A stretch of 5,268 nucleotides of DNA from Leucothrix mucor (GTDB taxonomy: Bacteria; Pseudomonadota; Gammaproteobacteria; Thiotrichales; Thiotrichaceae). Under the pieces are notes generated by a model, which worked only from the letters and a program-made list of their open reading frames with translations, ran no database searches and was not told the DNA's origin. The stretch is from positions 1 through 5,268 of the forward strand of contig DRMS01000084.1 in NCBI GenBank assembly GCA_011322515.1. The letters run 5' to 3'. Made by a program: the position numbers and the translations under genes. This document shows positions 5,266 through 5,268 of this stretch, in pieces (positions within the stretch are counted from its first letter, which is position 1; each line of letters begins with the position of its first letter).

Positions 5266-5268
5266 GCC

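Noticed and set aside
1..5268. CRISPR arrays, tRNA or rRNA genes, defence systems and toxin-antitoxin pairs.
   Set aside because: No regularly spaced direct repeats, RNA gene structures or recognisable system genes were found.

Overview
The window looks like chromosomal DNA of a gammaproteobacterium with a moderately AT-rich genome. The evidence is an adjacent pyrG-kdsA pair, both products reading as close full-length relatives of proteobacterial proteins, and a KdsA that most resembles the metal-dependent form I recall from xanthomonads. No finer taxonomic call is justified.

Layout. Bases 2-820 (+) hold the C-terminal part of a cytochrome P450 whose 5' end lies outside the window. It is closed by a perfect 13-bp hairpin (822-855). 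Bases 906-1253 (+) encode a 115-residue membrane-anchored protein that resembles a small, often phage-borne family. A DUF2164 gene lies on the minus strand at 1547-1792, converging with it. From 1793 to 2563 there is no gene. The CTP synthase gene pyrG (2564-4201) follows and, two bases later, kdsA (4204-5037), which makes KDO-8-phosphate for the lipopolysaccharide core. The last 231 bases are AT-rich and hold no convincing gene.

The least ordinary content is the non-coding DNA between 1254 and 2563. It holds three palindromic, MITE-like elements of about 165-170 bp and a REP-like hairpin. Two elements (1290-1453 and 2150-2316) are diverged copies of one family in opposite orientation. Each is almost entirely a long imperfect inverted repeat, each is bounded by TTA on both sides, and an ungapped 73-base central block matches at 57 of 73 positions. 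The third (1851-2020) is a different family. It has 24-bp terminal inverted repeats (21 of 24 matching), a 6-bp flanking direct repeat GTTTTA that looks like a target-site duplication, and an internal perfect 18-bp palindrome. An open reading frame at 1283-1522 falls almost wholly inside the first element and is best explained by it.

The genes do not form one pathway. pyrG and kdsA are clearly co-transcribed and are housekeeping genes. The P450, the phage-like protein and the DUF2164 gene are separate units. I found no complete new multi-gene system. The palindromic element pair is the observation most worth following up.
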